Assembly: GCF_949987515.2 (NCBI RefSeq)
Contig: NC_082694.2
Coordinates: forward strand, 37,592,451 to 37,656,450
Reading direction: 5' to 3'
DNA from: Delphinus delphis
Lineage: Eukaryota > Chordata > Mammalia > Artiodactyla > Delphinidae
DNA: 64,000 bases
Of the stretch, positions 20,845 to 33,941 are shown piece by piece. How positions within the stretch are numbered: position 1 is the first letter of the stretch; each line of letters begins with the position of its first letter. The notes beneath the pieces are model-generated. The model did not search any database. It was not told the DNA's origin and saw nothing but the letters and a program-made list of their open reading frames with translations. The position numbers were made by a program, and so were the translations under genes.

Positions 20845-21163
20845 TCGGCTTCCCTGGTGGCGCAGTGGTTAAGAATCCACCTGCCAACGTAGGGGACAGG
20901 GGTTTGAGCCCTGGTCTGGGAAGATCCCATGAAGTTGCCGCAGAGCAACTAAGTCTGTGAGCCACAACTACTGAGCCCATGTGCCGCAACTACTGAAGCC
21001 CGTGCACCTAGAACCTGTGCCACAAGAGAAGCCACCACAATGAGAAGTCCATGCACCGCAACGAAGAGTAGCCCCCGCTCGCCGCACCTAGAGAAAGCCC
21101 ACGTGCAGCAACGAAGATCCAACACAGCCAAAAATTTTTTAAAAAAATTATAAATAAATAAAT
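20845..21163 (+). mobile_element. CHR SINE, long form
   Basis: The 5' tRNA-related part is shared with the short form. It is followed by repeated accacaactactgagccc-type units and a cagccaaaaa end with an AAAT-rich tail. Perfect duplication aaaattctgttc at 20833-20844 and 21164-21175. Confidence 0.92.
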
Positions 21164-21175
21164 AAAATTCTGTTC

Positions 21176-21640
21176 CACTCCCCACAAAGCCATAAGAACA
21201 AAAAATTAAAACCTTTGAAAAATCCAACTCCTCTTCAGTAACCCAGCAATGGACTCAGATAACTCATCATTCCTTATGTGTGTCCTAACTTCATCCTCTT
21301 GGAATCTGAATAAAGTAATCCTAGGTATAATTTTGTAACTGATATTTATTTAATCATTATTTCATGATATCCTAGCACAGAGAAGTTAAATAACTATTAT
21401 GTTATTCAAGGCTACCAAATCCAAAATCAAAACTCAGGTAACTGGCTCCTGCTTTAGGAACTGCAGTAACAAGATTACATACAGCGCCTGATCAATCATT
21501 TCAGTACATTAGATAATAAGAAATAACCTAAAATATCAAGTAATATTTTAAAACATTCTTCACTGGGACCAGAGAGGCTTAATAATTTGACCAAAAGTCA
21601 AATTCAATATTTGGGTAAGAAATTTAGAAAACAGACAAAC
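21176..21640. other. Intron sequence beside exon 21641-21698
   Basis: No repeat or other feature recognised. Confidence 0.45.
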
Positions 21641-21698
21641 CTTGGAAGACTTCCTTCGGCTTCTTCTCGTCCAAACTACCACCAGTTTATCTGGTTGC
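21641..21698 (-). CDS. EHBP1: EHBP1 coding exon (NT-C2 domain, first exon in window)
   Basis: This 58-base minus-strand exon starts with the last base of a split codon (expected Trp) and then encodes Q followed by PDKLVVVWTRRSRRKSSK, about residues 36-54 of EHBP1. The acceptor is ttttcttgtttggcag, with a good pyrimidine tract, and the donor is gtttgt after AAG. That is a weaker donor than those of the next two exons, because it has T instead of A at intron position 3. The basic RRSRRK run lies in the C2-type domain and could touch acidic phospholipids (inference). The exon carrying the start codon (about residues 1-35) should lie at higher coordinates, but I could not find it within the window. 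Confidence 0.94.
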
Positions 21699-21991
21699 CT
21701 GCCAAACAAGAAAAAGATTACGTATAATTTATCTTAAATCAAATAATAAAATTTAGTTCTGGCGCCTTTAAAAGAACAAAAAATCATCTGCTTTAGATTA
21801 CATAGAACCGTTGCACTTACGATAAAGCTCTATAAATTATTCATATATAGTAGATGTTGAATACAGATATGATCTAATTTAAATGACTAATATTTCATCC
21901 ACATGTTTTTCTAAAAATACTTTACCAAGTAAATTCATTGGGACAAACCAAGTAAAATTAAATACTTAGACTATTTTAAAAAGAAAAGCAG

Positions 21992-22183
21992 GGGCTTCCC
22001 TGGTGGCGCAGTGGTTGAGAGTCCGCCTGCCGATGCAGGGGACACAGGTTCGTGCCCTGGTCCGGGAAGATCCCATATGCCACGGAGCGGCTGGGCCCGT
22101 GAGCCATGGCCACTGAACCTGCGCGTCTGGAGCCTGTGCTCCGCAACGGGAGAAGCCACAGCAGTGAGAGGCCCGCGTACCGC

Positions 22184-22211
<28 letters not shown>
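21992..22211 (+). mobile_element. CHR SINE, short form
   Basis: Full short-form body with a long A-tail of about 28 bases. It lies about 290 bases upstream of exon 21641-21698 on the gene strand, in antisense orientation. Confidence 0.93.
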
Positions 22212-22214
<3 letters not shown>

Positions 22215-23027
22215 CCTTTAAAACAATACTATATTTCTAACACATTATCCACTTTAATTTAGAGAAAATAAGCATAAAAACGATACTTCCAAAGTAATTT
22301 TAATCTGTGGTTTACACTACTCTTGCATCTCTGTATCTTATGACCAATGCTTATGGTTTTCAAAAACTTTTTATAATCAATCATCTCAACTATCTTCATA
22401 AAAACAATATAATACCAAAAAATAGGCAAGGTACATTCTGGCAAAGTTACATAACTCATCGAAAGTTCTGGCAAAACCAAGACCAAATGAAATACAGGTC
22501 TTCTAATTCTCATACCTCTCTTCTTTATCTTCTGTCAACATAAAGTTAAAAACAAAACACACTCACATTTTCAGCTAATACAACTAAGTTCTCTTTAATG
22601 CTTAGGGAAAACATAAAAACTATGATTATCAGTTCTTTTACTTAGATTTTTATTTTTAAAAATCTTAGATAAAAGCTTTTTAACCAAGAAATGAATGATA
22701 TTACTCATCTCAGTGACCTTCACCACTTTCTCTGTCTCCTTCATTTTACCCTGGTATCTTTCATTATCAGCAGATGACCTGTCCTCCTATTTAACTACCT
22801 ACCTACCTACTTACCTTCCTACCTACATACATATATTATAAAAGGTCACCAGCCATAAACTCCTGATCCAGTGATTTACCTAGAAACCTGTCCAAAGAGC
22901 AACAGTTGTCTAATGAAAAATATTACTGAGGAACTGATCCTGAATGTAGTACAGAGAAATAAAGTGGTAATATTTTTAAAGAAGGTAAGAGACATAGAAG
23001 ATAGATTGAGAAGTACACACACCTAAC
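22212..23027. other. Intron sequence with a CCTA-type simple repeat
   Basis: A short tetranucleotide tract (ctacctacctacctacttac) at about 22794-22830. The rest is unrecognised. Confidence 0.5.
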
Positions 23028-23038
23028 AGAAATTCTAG

Positions 23039-23367
23039 GGCTTCCCTGGTGGTGCAGTGGTTAAGAATCCGCCTGCCAATGCAGGGGACACGGGTTCAAG
23101 CCCTGGTCCGGGAAGATCCCACATGCTGTAGAGCAACTAATCTCGTGCGCCACAACTACTGAGCCTGCACTCCAGAGCCCATGTTTCACAACTACTGAAG
23201 CCCACATGCCTACAGTCCGTGCGCCGCAACAAGAGAAGCCACCGCAATGAGAAGCCTGCACACCACAATGAAAGAGTAGCCCCTGCTCGCCGCAACTAGA
23301 GAAAGCCCGCACACAGCAACAAAGACCCAAAGCAGCCAAAAATAAATAAATAAATTTATTTTAAAAA
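23039..23367 (+). mobile_element. CHR SINE, long form
   Basis: gggcttccctggtggtgcag through cagccaaaaataaataaata. Perfect duplication agaaattctag at 23028-23038 and 23368-23378. Confidence 0.93.
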
Positions 23368-23559
23368 AGAAATTCTAGAAGTTTAGAATAGTGGGAATGG
23401 CAGAGGCAATACTAAGGAGAAAAGGCTAAGAATGTTCCAATAAAGATAGGAGTCCTTAGGTCGAAAATATATATTAACAAATAAACAGGATAAATAAAAA
23501 ACTAATCTATGTCTAAATACCTCACAACTACGGAACAGCAAGAATAAAGAGAAAAATCA

Positions 23560-24300
23560 TAAGAAAAGATAGGTTACCAGCAAAGGCGTAATTATGCTGA
23601 CAACAACTTCTTAGCAGCAACAGCGCCCAAAACACAATGAAGCTAATGATCTTCAAGTGCTAAGGGAAAATAGATGCCATCCTGGAGTTTCATATTGGCT
23701 AAACTACCATTTAAGAAATGGTTTCAGACATAAAAGACTAAGAATTTACAATCTATATAACCCAGCTAAATACAGGAAGGAGGAGGATGCAAGAAGCAAT
23801 ATAAATGTGGTAAAATGTTAATACTTGTTCATTTTCAGTGATAGGACCTGAAGAAAACAAGAGTAGACAAAAAAACAAAAGTAAGGTTCCATTGAAACTA
23901 TTTCATCAAGGCATCTTCTAAACAAATGCAGTGTGTTTCTGATGGTGATAGTAACCAGCATAGTATGAAAAAGAAAAATGGTGGTTCTCCACCCAAGACT
24001 AAACCAGTTCCCAAAGAGTGTCAGGCTTTGAAGACAACAATTGTAAAAACCAGTAGCTTGCTTTGGTGAATCTTTCCAGCGTGAGATGTTGGGAGCAGGA
24101 GCCAGATGCCAAAGTGCTAAATTACAGATGAAATAGAAGAAAGTTTCTATGAAACATCAGAGTGTTCATCTAAGAATCTGAACCAATGGAGAAACAAACA
24201 AAACCTTGTTCAACACACAGAGAAGTAGAACAGGACAAATGACATGAAGATGGGGAGCAGTATAGCAACATGACAACAGAGTTGGGCAGAGGGTATGATC
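23560..24300 (+). mobile_element. Ancient L1 ORF1-region fragment (probable)
   Basis: Around 23610-23780, broken frames give an order resembling the C-terminal domain of L1 ORF1 (acaatgaagctaatgatcttcaagtgcta, then atcctggagtttcatattggc). The stretch is strongly decayed and its limits are uncertain. Confidence 0.45.
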
Positions 24301-24399
24301 AATGATGGCAGCTTAACAGCAGAGGGACTGCGTAGCCAACCAGTGCAAGCTACCTTATTTGAAAGCATTGGTGGCTTGCTGGAACCCTTTACCTAGATT

Positions 24400-25305
24400 A
24401 CTACACTAACCTTTTTACTATGTTCTCACCTCCACATTTCCAGCCCAATCTCAACCCTTAGTTATATTTCTGCAATACTTCTTTAGAAATGCTATAAAGA
24501 TCTTACTGATTTTCCTTATTATCCTTACTGGGCTCTTATACTGAAGGTACTACAGACTGGCACTTGAAGGTTGAATTTCACAGATTTATTTGACCTAAAC
24601 AGTATTCCATTTTAGTTTAAATTTAAACTTTAAAAAACATTTCTTACTTAAATGCCTTTAAACAAGGTCCATGCTATCCAGATTACTAGAGCCTTCAATG
24701 CTATCAACTGCTTCACACCTGACCAGCTTCACTCTTAAGATGATCTACTTAGTCCCTGTATGCATTTGACTCTGTGACACCATAGCATGCAAGATAACAT
24801 CCATATTCCTGAATGTGGTTTATAAGGCACTTCACCAGCTGACTCTGATCTACTTTTCTAGATGCAAAACCTACAAATATCTCAAAGGCATCTTGCTTTC
24901 CAATCAATCCCTGAACACTTATTCAATTTCTTCACATCTTTGCATGTTACAAACTTTTTTTAAAACCTCCTCTTTTCTCTCCTTTTCTACCTGATAAACT
25001 CTTAATTCATCACTTCCTCTGTGAAAACCTGACCATTTCTCATTCCATTCCCACTTCATCCCACATCCTAAACCTCAGGCAGAGTTAACTGCTTCTTCTA
25101 CTGTATTTCCAGTAATACTCTAGACACCTCTTTTTTAATATCCTATGCGCCCTGTATTACATTATTTGTTATTATTTCTATCTCCTCCACTAGACTGTGC
25201 TCCTTTATCAACCATATCTTATTTATCTTTCTATTCCTAGTAACTAATAAGAATCTGGTACAAGATTGAGGCTCGATGTACATTCACTACTGAATGAACC
25301 TTAAA
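24400..25305 (+). repeat. L2 LINE, ancient
   Basis: L2 landmarks in order: tataaggcacttcaccagctgac, cttcacatctttgcatg, ctctgtgaaaacctgaccatt, ctccactagactgtgctcc and cctagtaactaataagaatctgg near the end. Long for an L2 remnant, about 0.9 kb. Confidence 0.7.
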
Positions 25306-26333
25306 TTTCATCCAGGAATTCCCAATTGGTTAATTATAATTGATGCAGTCCAACTAAAGCCTGTAGCTACATAATACATTCTCTCTGCAGCTTATTTGAG
25401 CTTTGCAAGCATCCTCACCTTGGCTGCACATTGGAATCTCCTGGGAAGGGAGAGTGCAAAGCAATCCCCACACCTCCCGACTTGGAACATTAGTGAGGTA
25501 TTAGTTGTGATGGCAGTGAGGGTGTCTCCCCTCCATGATATTGTCCTAGTGCCACCTGCACAGTTGCCTCCACCTAACTTGGCCTCTCAGCATCTCCCTC
25601 CCCTCAACCCGTTCTGATCTTGTGTTTCAGAAAAGGGAAGCCACTTACTGTAAAAAATTAGGAAGGGTGGTCTCCTAACCTATATGCCTGAAGTTCCAAG
25701 TATGTAAATATAACATAAATTACTTATTTGAGAATGTCTCCAGAGATGAATAAACTTTTTTGTAATTCTAAGTCATGTCCAATTTTTATAATGTCTTCAT
25801 TAGAAATCAGCCCACCTTTACATTATCAGGGACAAAGCAAGGCAGAATGTTATAAAATAAAGAACTGTGCTGTTATTGTTCTCATAGAAGAACACCAAAA
25901 ACCACACAACTGGTTGACCACAATTAATATTTTAAGCATCCATGCTGTACTAGAAAAGAACCATTAAATATTTACTTACGTGCTCCCAAGAGGCCAGGGA
26001 TAGAGCAATTGTGAGAGTTTTATCCAACTACCAAAGAACCTATATAACTTTCTATCAAAAAAGTCAACACAACCTGATAGAGCCCAGATTTTAGAGAGAA
26101 TCTAACAATCACGTACTTAAAATTTCTACCCCATTACCTAAGTAACCAGGTAGCACTACACATACAGATATATAAACATACACACATATATTTATATACA
26201 GATATTTACATATATAAACATTTTATATACATACACATAAAATGTACACAGACACACTGCCTGAGTTCCACTGGAAAATTTGTAGTTTTTTGGTGGGCTT
26301 ATGCAGCAGAGGAAACTTTACAGTTAAAAATAA
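25306..26333. other. Intron sequence with a possible MER5-type piece and AT-rich tract
   Basis: ccttggctgcacattggaatctcctgggaa (about 25418-25447) resembles a MER5-type hAT fragment. 26158-26240 is a TA/CA-rich low-complexity tract. Nothing else recognised. Confidence 0.4.
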
Positions 26334-26472
26334 GGGACTTCCCTGGCAGTCCAGTGGTTGAGACTCCACGCTTCCACTGCAGGGGGCATGGGTTTGATCC
26401 CTGGTCGGGAAACTAAGATCCCACATGCCGGGCAGTGCGGCCAAAACATGAATGAATGAATGAATAAAATAA
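26334..26472 (+). mobile_element. Older CHR/Bov-tA-like tRNA-Glu SINE
   Basis: gggacttccctggcagtccagtggttgagactcc, later cgggaaactaagatcccacatgc and ggccaaaac, then a GAAT/AAAT tail. This is the older, shorter form shared widely in cetartiodactyls. Confidence 0.85.
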
Positions 26473-26474
26473 AA

Positions 26475-27250
26475 ATTGACCTTCTATCCTACCCTCAGAG
26501 TCCTTAAAAGGCAACAAGTTGAATCTGAAGGTGGCAAGGCTTATCTCACGCTACAGTCCTGATGCTAAATTCTGTAGAGGAGGAAGGACAGGAGGAAAAT
26601 GGAAGTGGAAGGAGGAAAAGATATGAGAGCTACAATGAACCAGCTTATAAAGCAATAAACTGTATCTTTCTTTCGTCTGCAACTAAGTTTTGGGCCCTTC
26701 TCTTTGTCACTAGTGATCTACTGTGATCAAAGTAAATTTAAAGAAAAACATTTCTGGCTTAAATTTAGATTCCCTTACTCTTTCCTACTCTTGCATGTAT
26801 GTCACTTGCGTGAGGTGAGACACAAAGCCATGAGAAAAATTCCAAAACCATCATGTGAAAACCAGCCTCATCACTCTCCAGAATCATAATAAGCATTCAA
26901 CAAATATTTTATTGAATGCCTATTACATTCCTGGCACTGTGGTGATCCATGGAGATGAAAAGACAAAAGAAGACAAGCCTTGATCCTCTGGAAGTTTACA
27001 TTCTAGTGGAGACATAAACAATTAAACCAACTACCCAACTCCAGGCACAACCTGTGATAACTGTGGTTACTATTAGGAAATGAAATTACATGTCATTTAA
27101 AGAATATACTTTTCTGTATTTTCTACAATGAATTTGTATTACTTTATGGTGGGGAATTATTTAAATGTGGAGGGGGAGTTATTTAAAATAAAATAGCACT
27201 TTTAAGTTTGGAATTACATATGAACAGACAGAATTAAACAATTAAATTTT
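26475..27250. other. Intron sequence with an ancient repeat piece
   Basis: At about 26890-27020 the order ttcaacaaatattttattgaatgcc, cctggcactgtgg and gaagtttacattctagtgg is that of an old dispersed mammalian repeat whose family I cannot fix. The rest is unrecognised. Confidence 0.45.
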
Positions 27251-27267
27251 AAAATTTCATTGTATTT

Positions 27268-28125
27268 ATTTTTTTATTTTTAAACTTTTTATTTTATATT
27301 GGAGTATAGCCAATTAACAATGTTGTGACAGTTTCAGGTGCACAGCAAAGAGACTCAGCCATACATATACATGTATCCATTCTCCCCCAGACTCCCCTCC
27401 CATCCAGGCTGCCACATAACATTCAGCAAAGTTCCCTGTACTATACAGTAGGTCCTTGTTGGTTATCCTTTTTAAATATAGTAGTGTGTACATGTCAGTC
27501 CCAAACTCCCTAACTATCCCTTCCCTCCATCTGTCTCACACTGGTAACCGTAAGTTCATACTCTAAGTCTGTGAGTCCATTTCTGTTTTGTAAATACATT
27601 CATTTGTATAATTTCTTTTTAGATTCCGCATATAAGCGATATCATAGGATATTTCTCTTTTTCTGTCTGACTGACTTCACTCAGTATGACAATCTCTAGG
27701 TCCACCCATGTTGCTGCATTATTTCATTCTTTTTTATGACTGAGTAATATTCCATTGTATAATATATGTACCACATCTTCTTTATCCCTTCCTCTGCTGA
27801 TGGACATTTAGGTTGCTTCCATGTCTTGGCTATTGTAAACAGTGCTGCAATGAACACTGGGGTGCATGTACCCTTTTGGACCATGTTCTCTGGATATATG
27901 CCCAGAAGTGGGATTGCAGGGTCATATGGTAGCTCTATTTTTAGTTCTGTTCTCCACAGTGGCTGTATCAATTTACATTTCCACCAACAGTGTAGGAGGG
28001 TTCCCTTCTCTCCACACCTTCTCCAGCATTTATTGTTTGTGGATTTTTTTGATGATAGCCATTTTGACTGGTATAAGGTGATACCTCACTGTAGTTTTGA
28101 TTTGTGTTTCTCTAATCATTAGCGA
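27268..28125 (-). mobile_element. 5'-truncated L1, reverse
   Basis: The reverse complement of the L1 3'UTR and end of ORF2. On the minus strand it encodes [16 protein letters not shown] and the [11 protein letters not shown] order. Flanked by aaaatttcattgtattt (27251-27267) and aaaattccattgaattt (28126-28142), a 17-base duplication with two mismatches. Confidence 0.88.
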
Positions 28126-28142
28126 AAAATTCCATTGAATTT

Positions 28143-29565
28143 AAAGACCTCTCAGCTGAATTAATCTGTTTTCTAAGTCAATAGAAGTGGAAGAGGTGTA
28201 TTCTTTGTCTTAAGTTAACATAAATGTTCCCTAAGGTCTGAGCTGGCCATAGACAAAATTTTGAAAGAGGCCCCACTTGACTCTGCAGCCCTCCTTTACC
28301 TGCAGCCCCTCCAATGTCTGGGGCATTCTTCCTTGGGCCTGCAAAGTCAGTATGGCACTCCATTACAGGACCCAACAATAACAATATGACAAATGCTTTT
28401 CAGATCACTAATTCTCTTCTATATCAATTAAAATCCCCCTTTCTCCAGGGTAAGTATCTTAGGAAGGTAGTCAAAGGAAAGAAAACTGGGGAAACAATTT
28501 GTATTAATTTAGGAGGTATGAATTTGTAAAAGAAGGCTCCTCAAAGATGACATAGTACAGAGGAGAGATTACTAGACTGGAGGTTGGGAAACTTGTTTTT
28601 CCTAGTTCTGGCACGTAGTGACCTTAGGAATGCCTCTCCATATCTCTGAGCCTATTCCCTAATTTATCCAATGAAGAGATTGTACTAAGACCTCAGCTAG
28701 TTCTAAAACTATGATTCAGTGACCATATGATTAAATGACTCAAATTGGTTAAATATTTTGTGGTTTAAAATGAAATGAGAAATTAAAGAACAGGGTAAAG
28801 AATTTGTGGCACAGAGTGCTTTGCCTCCTGTTTTCTGACAACCTAGAGGTAGTTAATAGTACCACCTTTGAATAATATTATGAAAGGGGAAGTAGTATCT
28901 TTTAGCAGAGCAGTAAATGGACCACCGAAGATTCAGGCTCCCTGTCCAAAGCACAATGTTAAACCTGGGAGATGTTGCAGGAAGCCCCTTGCCCCCAACC
29001 ACCACCACCACTCCCAGCATGCTGACACTGCGATGGAACTACATGATACCTCTCACCAGTGGTGTCACTTCTGGAGGAGAGTGGATAATAAATGAGTATG
29101 CCTTCTCCACACCAGCTGAATGGAGAGGATTCCAGAATGCAAAGGAGGGCAGAGTCATAAGATAAAAGGTGTATGGGCTCCTGAATGACCACGTGGAAGT
29201 CCAGTCAACCTCTCTAGACTGAAAAGTGAGCAAGAAATGGACTTTTATTGGGTCAAACCACTTTGATTTTGGGGTGTGTCTGCTACAGTAACTCCTCAAC
29301 ATATAGAAAATTCAAAAGACACACATACGTAACAATAAAGCAGTTGCTGTCTTGTAGAAGCTTACACTGCAAAGTGCTGAGACCAAATTTAACCTTTTTA
29401 TGTCCTACTGGTTTTCACATATATGAAATTGATGTTTCCGAAGATAAAAGACAACTATACCTCAGAACTTAGTAATTAATATTTATGCCTTTGAGCCTTT
29501 CCTAAATTATAAATAAGAAATCATAAGCCTTTAGAACACAAAAAGTACAGCATATTCCTCTCACC
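28143..29565. other. Intron sequence with a MIR
   Basis: Mostly unique. A plus-strand MIR lies at about 28565-28725. The open frames at 28868-29165 and on the opposite strand have no recognisable content. Confidence 0.5.
28565..28725 (+). repeat. MIR SINE
   Basis: actagactggaggttggg, tagtgaccttaggaatgcc and tctctgagcc in MIR order. Confidence 0.65.
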
Positions 29566-29578
29566 AAAGAATACAGGA

Positions 29579-29784
29579 GGGGCTTCCCTGGTGGCGCAGT
29601 GGTTGAGAGTCTGCCTGCCGATGCTGGGGACGCGGGTTCGTGCCCCGGTCCAGGAAGATCCCACATGCCGCAGAGCGGCTAGGCCCGTGAGCCATGGCTG
29701 CTGAGCTTGCGCGTCCGGAGCCTGTGCTCCGCAACGGGAGAGGCCACAACAGTGAGAGGCCCGTGTACCGCAAAAAAAAAAAAA
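29579..29784 (+). mobile_element. CHR SINE, short form
   Basis: Full short-form body and A-tail. Perfect 13-base duplication aaagaatacagga at 29566-29578 and 29785-29797. Confidence 0.95.
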
Positions 29785-29797
29785 AAAGAATACAGGA

Positions 29798-32085
29798 TAT
29801 GCTTACAATGAGGAAAAGAAAGCTCATAATATTAACCCTGATGTTAATGTGAATAGGTACTTCACTAAATAACAAGGTTATTCCTTTTAGGGGAAAGGGC
29901 TCTTAGCCATAACTGAACATTTCATGGTGGGATGTTGTGAATATTGAAACGAAAGGGGGAAAATTGTCTTATCACAGAAATACTCTAACTTAACTATTTC
30001 TCAAGTAATTATTTTTATCCTTCAGTAAATACACCTGCCTCCTATTGTACTATCACTGCTTGTAGCTCCAGTTAATTATACTCCTTTATGCTTACTTCAC
30101 AAGAGTTATTTAGCAAGCTGTAATAATTAATTCAATAGGAAAAAAAAATTCTACAAGACCAAGTACACATACACAGTATATATTTCTTTTCTGTAAAAAT
30201 GAAAGGACAGTTCTAATAATAAGAGATGTAAATCTTTGTCACTCAAATAAAAATATTTTTTAAAAAATTATATTTTGCCTCTTCCTACCATCTTTAAAAT
30301 ATTTTCATAGAGTGATTGCTTTTGGTTAAAAATGTTTAACTGGTGACACATATGGACTTACGCTGACAGGGATTCTAATAGCTCTGTATTTAGGAACAGC
30401 ACCATTCAAACTGAGGAAGTGCAGTTTGACAAACTTGAGCTAAGTAAACCTCCTGAGAGGCCATCAAAAAATACACACACATGTATATATAATTTTTTTG
30501 CTATACTATTAAACAGTATAAAGGGTTTTTAATTTCTAATATAAAGATATTTGAGAGAAATAGTGTTATAATCAATCACTGCTGTATCATGTGTGCAATA
30601 CTGACCTTCCCAAATAATACTTCCTACTTTCTTTACTGTTTTATAAAATCACCCATGATGCTTCCTTTAATTTAGCTTATTACTTACTACTTCTTTTTTT
30701 CTAGTCCTGTTTGAACAAGCCTCACATGTCACTCACATAAATATTAATATTTCCAAGTCATGTACCGGGCTTCCTGCAAAAGAGATTAGTAGAAAAAAAA
30801 AGGATACATCACTCAGACCATTCCCCAGCCCTCCTAAACAATCATATTCACCATTTTCTCTCAACACAATTCTGTAATTGCTGTCATTTTGTGTTTGGAT
30901 GATTACATTTGTCTGTCTTGTTTCTATATGACTTTAAGGTTCTCAAGAGTTTTCCTGGTATTCATAAAGCGTTTTCCTGGTATTCACAAATCATTTACTG
31001 GGAGGGAGGCAGGGAAACAGAATATCATGGATAAAAAAATCATATGAAGGCAGACAGATCTGGGTTCCCCTCCTTTGGGTTGTACCATCTAAGCCTCAAG
31101 ATGTTCCTCATTTGTGAAATTAGAACCTCACAGGACCAATGTAAAGATCTGTTAAGATAATGCAAATAAAGTACTTAGATCAGTGCCTGTCTTTCAGCAA
31201 ATTTTCAGATAATGTTAGCAACCATCCCGTGTCTATGCTTCCAAACAGCTTTGTATAGTCTCCCTCTTAAATGTGAACAAACGAAGGATCATCTGAGGAA
31301 AGTTTCTAATATAAAAGGCAAGTGGCTAAAAGAGAGAAAAATTCAACTTGAAAGAAACTGAAGACATGATCACTAATAACCTTGGAAATACAGAAGATAC
31401 TGTACCCATGAAAAATATAAAAGGAAAATTAAAAGAATAGTAAAGAAATCTGGAAATTATGTTATGTCATCCTTTTTCATTTAGGAAAGTAAAAATTGAA
31501 GAGTCTGAAGATAAAGTTGAGGAAATCTTCCACATCTAGAATAAAGTAACAGAGATGTTCAATGGGAGAGAAAAGACTAAAATTTAGATCAATCCAGAGG
31601 TTAAAAGTCTCACTAATTTCCCAAGATGACAGTGAAAAAAGGTCTCAAGATATCATCTATGCCACAGGCCTAGAAAGAAATCATTCCAAAGTGGAATAGG
31701 ACACTGGAAGACTCCAGGAGAAAAAGGAATTGATGAGTCACCAATGTTTAACTGTTTTGAGAGGGATATTGAGAGGGTGACAGAAAAATTTGGAAATAAT
31801 AGTGATATATACATGAGGGGAAAGGGGAAAAAAAGTAATTTTTAACCCAAGAAAAATCAAAAGAAAGAAAATGTAATCATAATACCATAGCGCTCGATGT
31901 AAACAATACTAAGTCATAACAATGAATTCTGACCTAGCTCTGGTAGAGCTGATTGAAGACTAGGAAGGATGGGGAAAGGGAAGGGTAAGTATGCTTCAGG
32001 GAGGAAGTGGTAGACAGCTAAACCCTCACCTACCATATCAAGAAGCTAATAGATAAAGTCTAAAATCAAAAGGTTAAAAGAAAAA
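29798..32085. other. Intron sequence, mostly unique, with a MIR
   Basis: MIR landmarks (gacagatctgggttcccctcc, then gtaaagatctgttaagataatgcaaataaagtacttag) lie at about 31050-31230. 31240-32085 is purine-rich but has no landmark I can name. Confidence 0.45.
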
Positions 32086-32089
32086 GTTG

Positions 32090-32278
32090 AAAGTATATTG
32101 TTGAACAATGAAATACCACTTCACACACCTATCAGGAAGACTATATCAAAAAGACAGATAATAACAACTGTTGATGAAGATATGTTAAAATTGGAACCCT
32201 TACACATGGCTGGTGGGATTGTAAATAGTATAGCTGCTGTGTATAACAGTTTGGCAGTTCTTCAAAAAGTTAAACATA
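32090..32278 (+). mobile_element. Old L1 fragment, left part
   Basis: aatgaaataccacttcacacacctatcag through agtttggcagttcttcaaaaagttaaaca. It continues at 33957 after a younger L1 insertion. Confidence 0.8.
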
Positions 32279-33941
32279 TGGAACAGGATAGGGAGCCCAG
32301 AAATAAACCCACATGCTTACGCTCAATTAATCTATGACAAAGGAGGCAAGAATATACAATGGAGAAAAGACAGTCTCTACAATAAGTGGTGCTGGGAAAA
32401 ATGGACAGCTACATGTAAAAGAATGAAATTATCAATAGAACATTCTCTTAACACCATATACAAAAATAAACTCAAAATGGATTAAAGACCTAAATGTAAG
32501 ATTGGATACTATAAAACTCCTAGAGGAAAACATAGGCAGAACACTCTTTGACATAAATCACAGCAATATTTTTTTGGATCCGTCTCCTAAAGCAAAGAAA
32601 TAAAAGCAAAAATAAATAAAGGGGACCCAATTAAACTTAGAAGCTTTTGCACAGCAAAGGAAACCATGGACAAACTGAAAAGACAACTTACTGAATGGGA
32701 CAAGATATTTGCAAATGATAAGACGGATAAGGGATTAATATCCAACATATATGAACAGCTAATACAACTCAAAATTAAAAACAAACAAACAACTGAATTA
32801 AAGAACAGGCAGAAGAAGTGAATAGACATTTTTCTAAAGAGGAAATGAAGGTGGCCAAACAGGCACTTGAGAAGATGTTCAACGTCGCTTACTAATCATC
32901 AGGGAACTGCAAATCAAAACCACAATGAGATATCACCTCACACCTGTCAGAATGGCTATCATCAAAAAAAACACAAATAACAAATGTTAGCAAGGATGTG
33001 GAGAAAAGGGAACCCTCCTACATTGCTGGTGAGGATGTAAATTGGTTTGGCCTATGGGAAACAGTAGGGAAATTCCTCAAAAAAACTAAAAACAGAACTA
33101 CCATATGACCAAGCAATTCCACTCCTGCATATATGTAAAAAACAAAAACAAAAACACTAATTCTAGGGCTTCCCTGGTGGCGCAGTGGTTGAGAGTCCGC
33201 CTGCCGATGCAGGGGACGCAGGTTTGTGCCCCAGTCTGGGAGGATCCCACATGCTGTGGAGCGGCTGGGCCTGTGAGCCATGGCCGCTGAGCCTGTGCGT
33301 CCAGAGCCTGTGCTCCACATCGGGAGAGGCCACAACAGTCAGAGGCCCGCGTACTGCAAAAAAACAAAAAAACACTAATTCTAAAAGGTATGTGCACTAC
33401 AATGTTCATAGCAGCATTATTTACAATTGTCAAGATATGGAAGCAACCTAAGTGCCCATCAACAGAGGAATGGATAAAGAAAATGTGGTATATATATACA
33501 GTGGAATAGTACTCAGCCTTAAAAAACAGAAAGAAATTTTGCCATTTGCAGCAACATGGATGGACTTGGAGGGCATTATGTTAAGTGAAATAAGTCAGAG
33601 AAAGACAAATGATATCACCTATATGTGGAACCGAAAAAAATACAACAAACTAATGAATATAACAAAAAAGAAGCAGACTCAAAGATACAGAGAACAAACT
33701 AGTGGGGAAAGGGAAGAGGGGAGGGACAATATAGTGGTAGGTGATAAGAGGTACAAAATATTAGATATAAAATAAACTACAAAGATATATTGTACAAAAC
33801 AGGGAATATAGCCAATAATTTATAATGACTATAAATGGAGTATAACGTTTACATATTATGAATCACTATACTGTACACATGTAACATATAATATTGTACA
33901 GCAACTATACTTCAATTAAAAGAGACAGAAAAAATTTTTTT
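32279..33941 (+). mobile_element. 5'-truncated L1 inserted into an older L1
   Basis: The C-terminal part of ORF2 and the 3'UTR, from tggaacaggatagggagccc to ctatacttcaattaaaag. Perfect 15-base duplication aaaaagttaaacata at 32264-32278 and 33942-33956. The frame is broken at several places. A CHR SINE (33166-33368) sits inside it. Confidence 0.92.
33166..33368 (+). mobile_element. CHR SINE, short form, inside L1
   Basis: Short-form body. The duplication aaaacactaattcta occurs at 33151-33165 and 33369-33383. Confidence 0.93.

Larger units (their letters stand above)
13109..21640 (-). other. EHBP1: EHBP1 intron (8.5 kb)
   Basis: This intron lies between two recognised exons. It contains a (CA)n tract, an unassigned ancient repeat (about 13975-15440), MIR pieces, two very short L1 tails, a minus-strand CHR SINE at 16901 and a plus-strand long-form SINE at 20845. 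The stretches 17103-18758 and 18813-19960 look like ordinary unique intron, and I see no feature in them. Confidence 0.85.
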
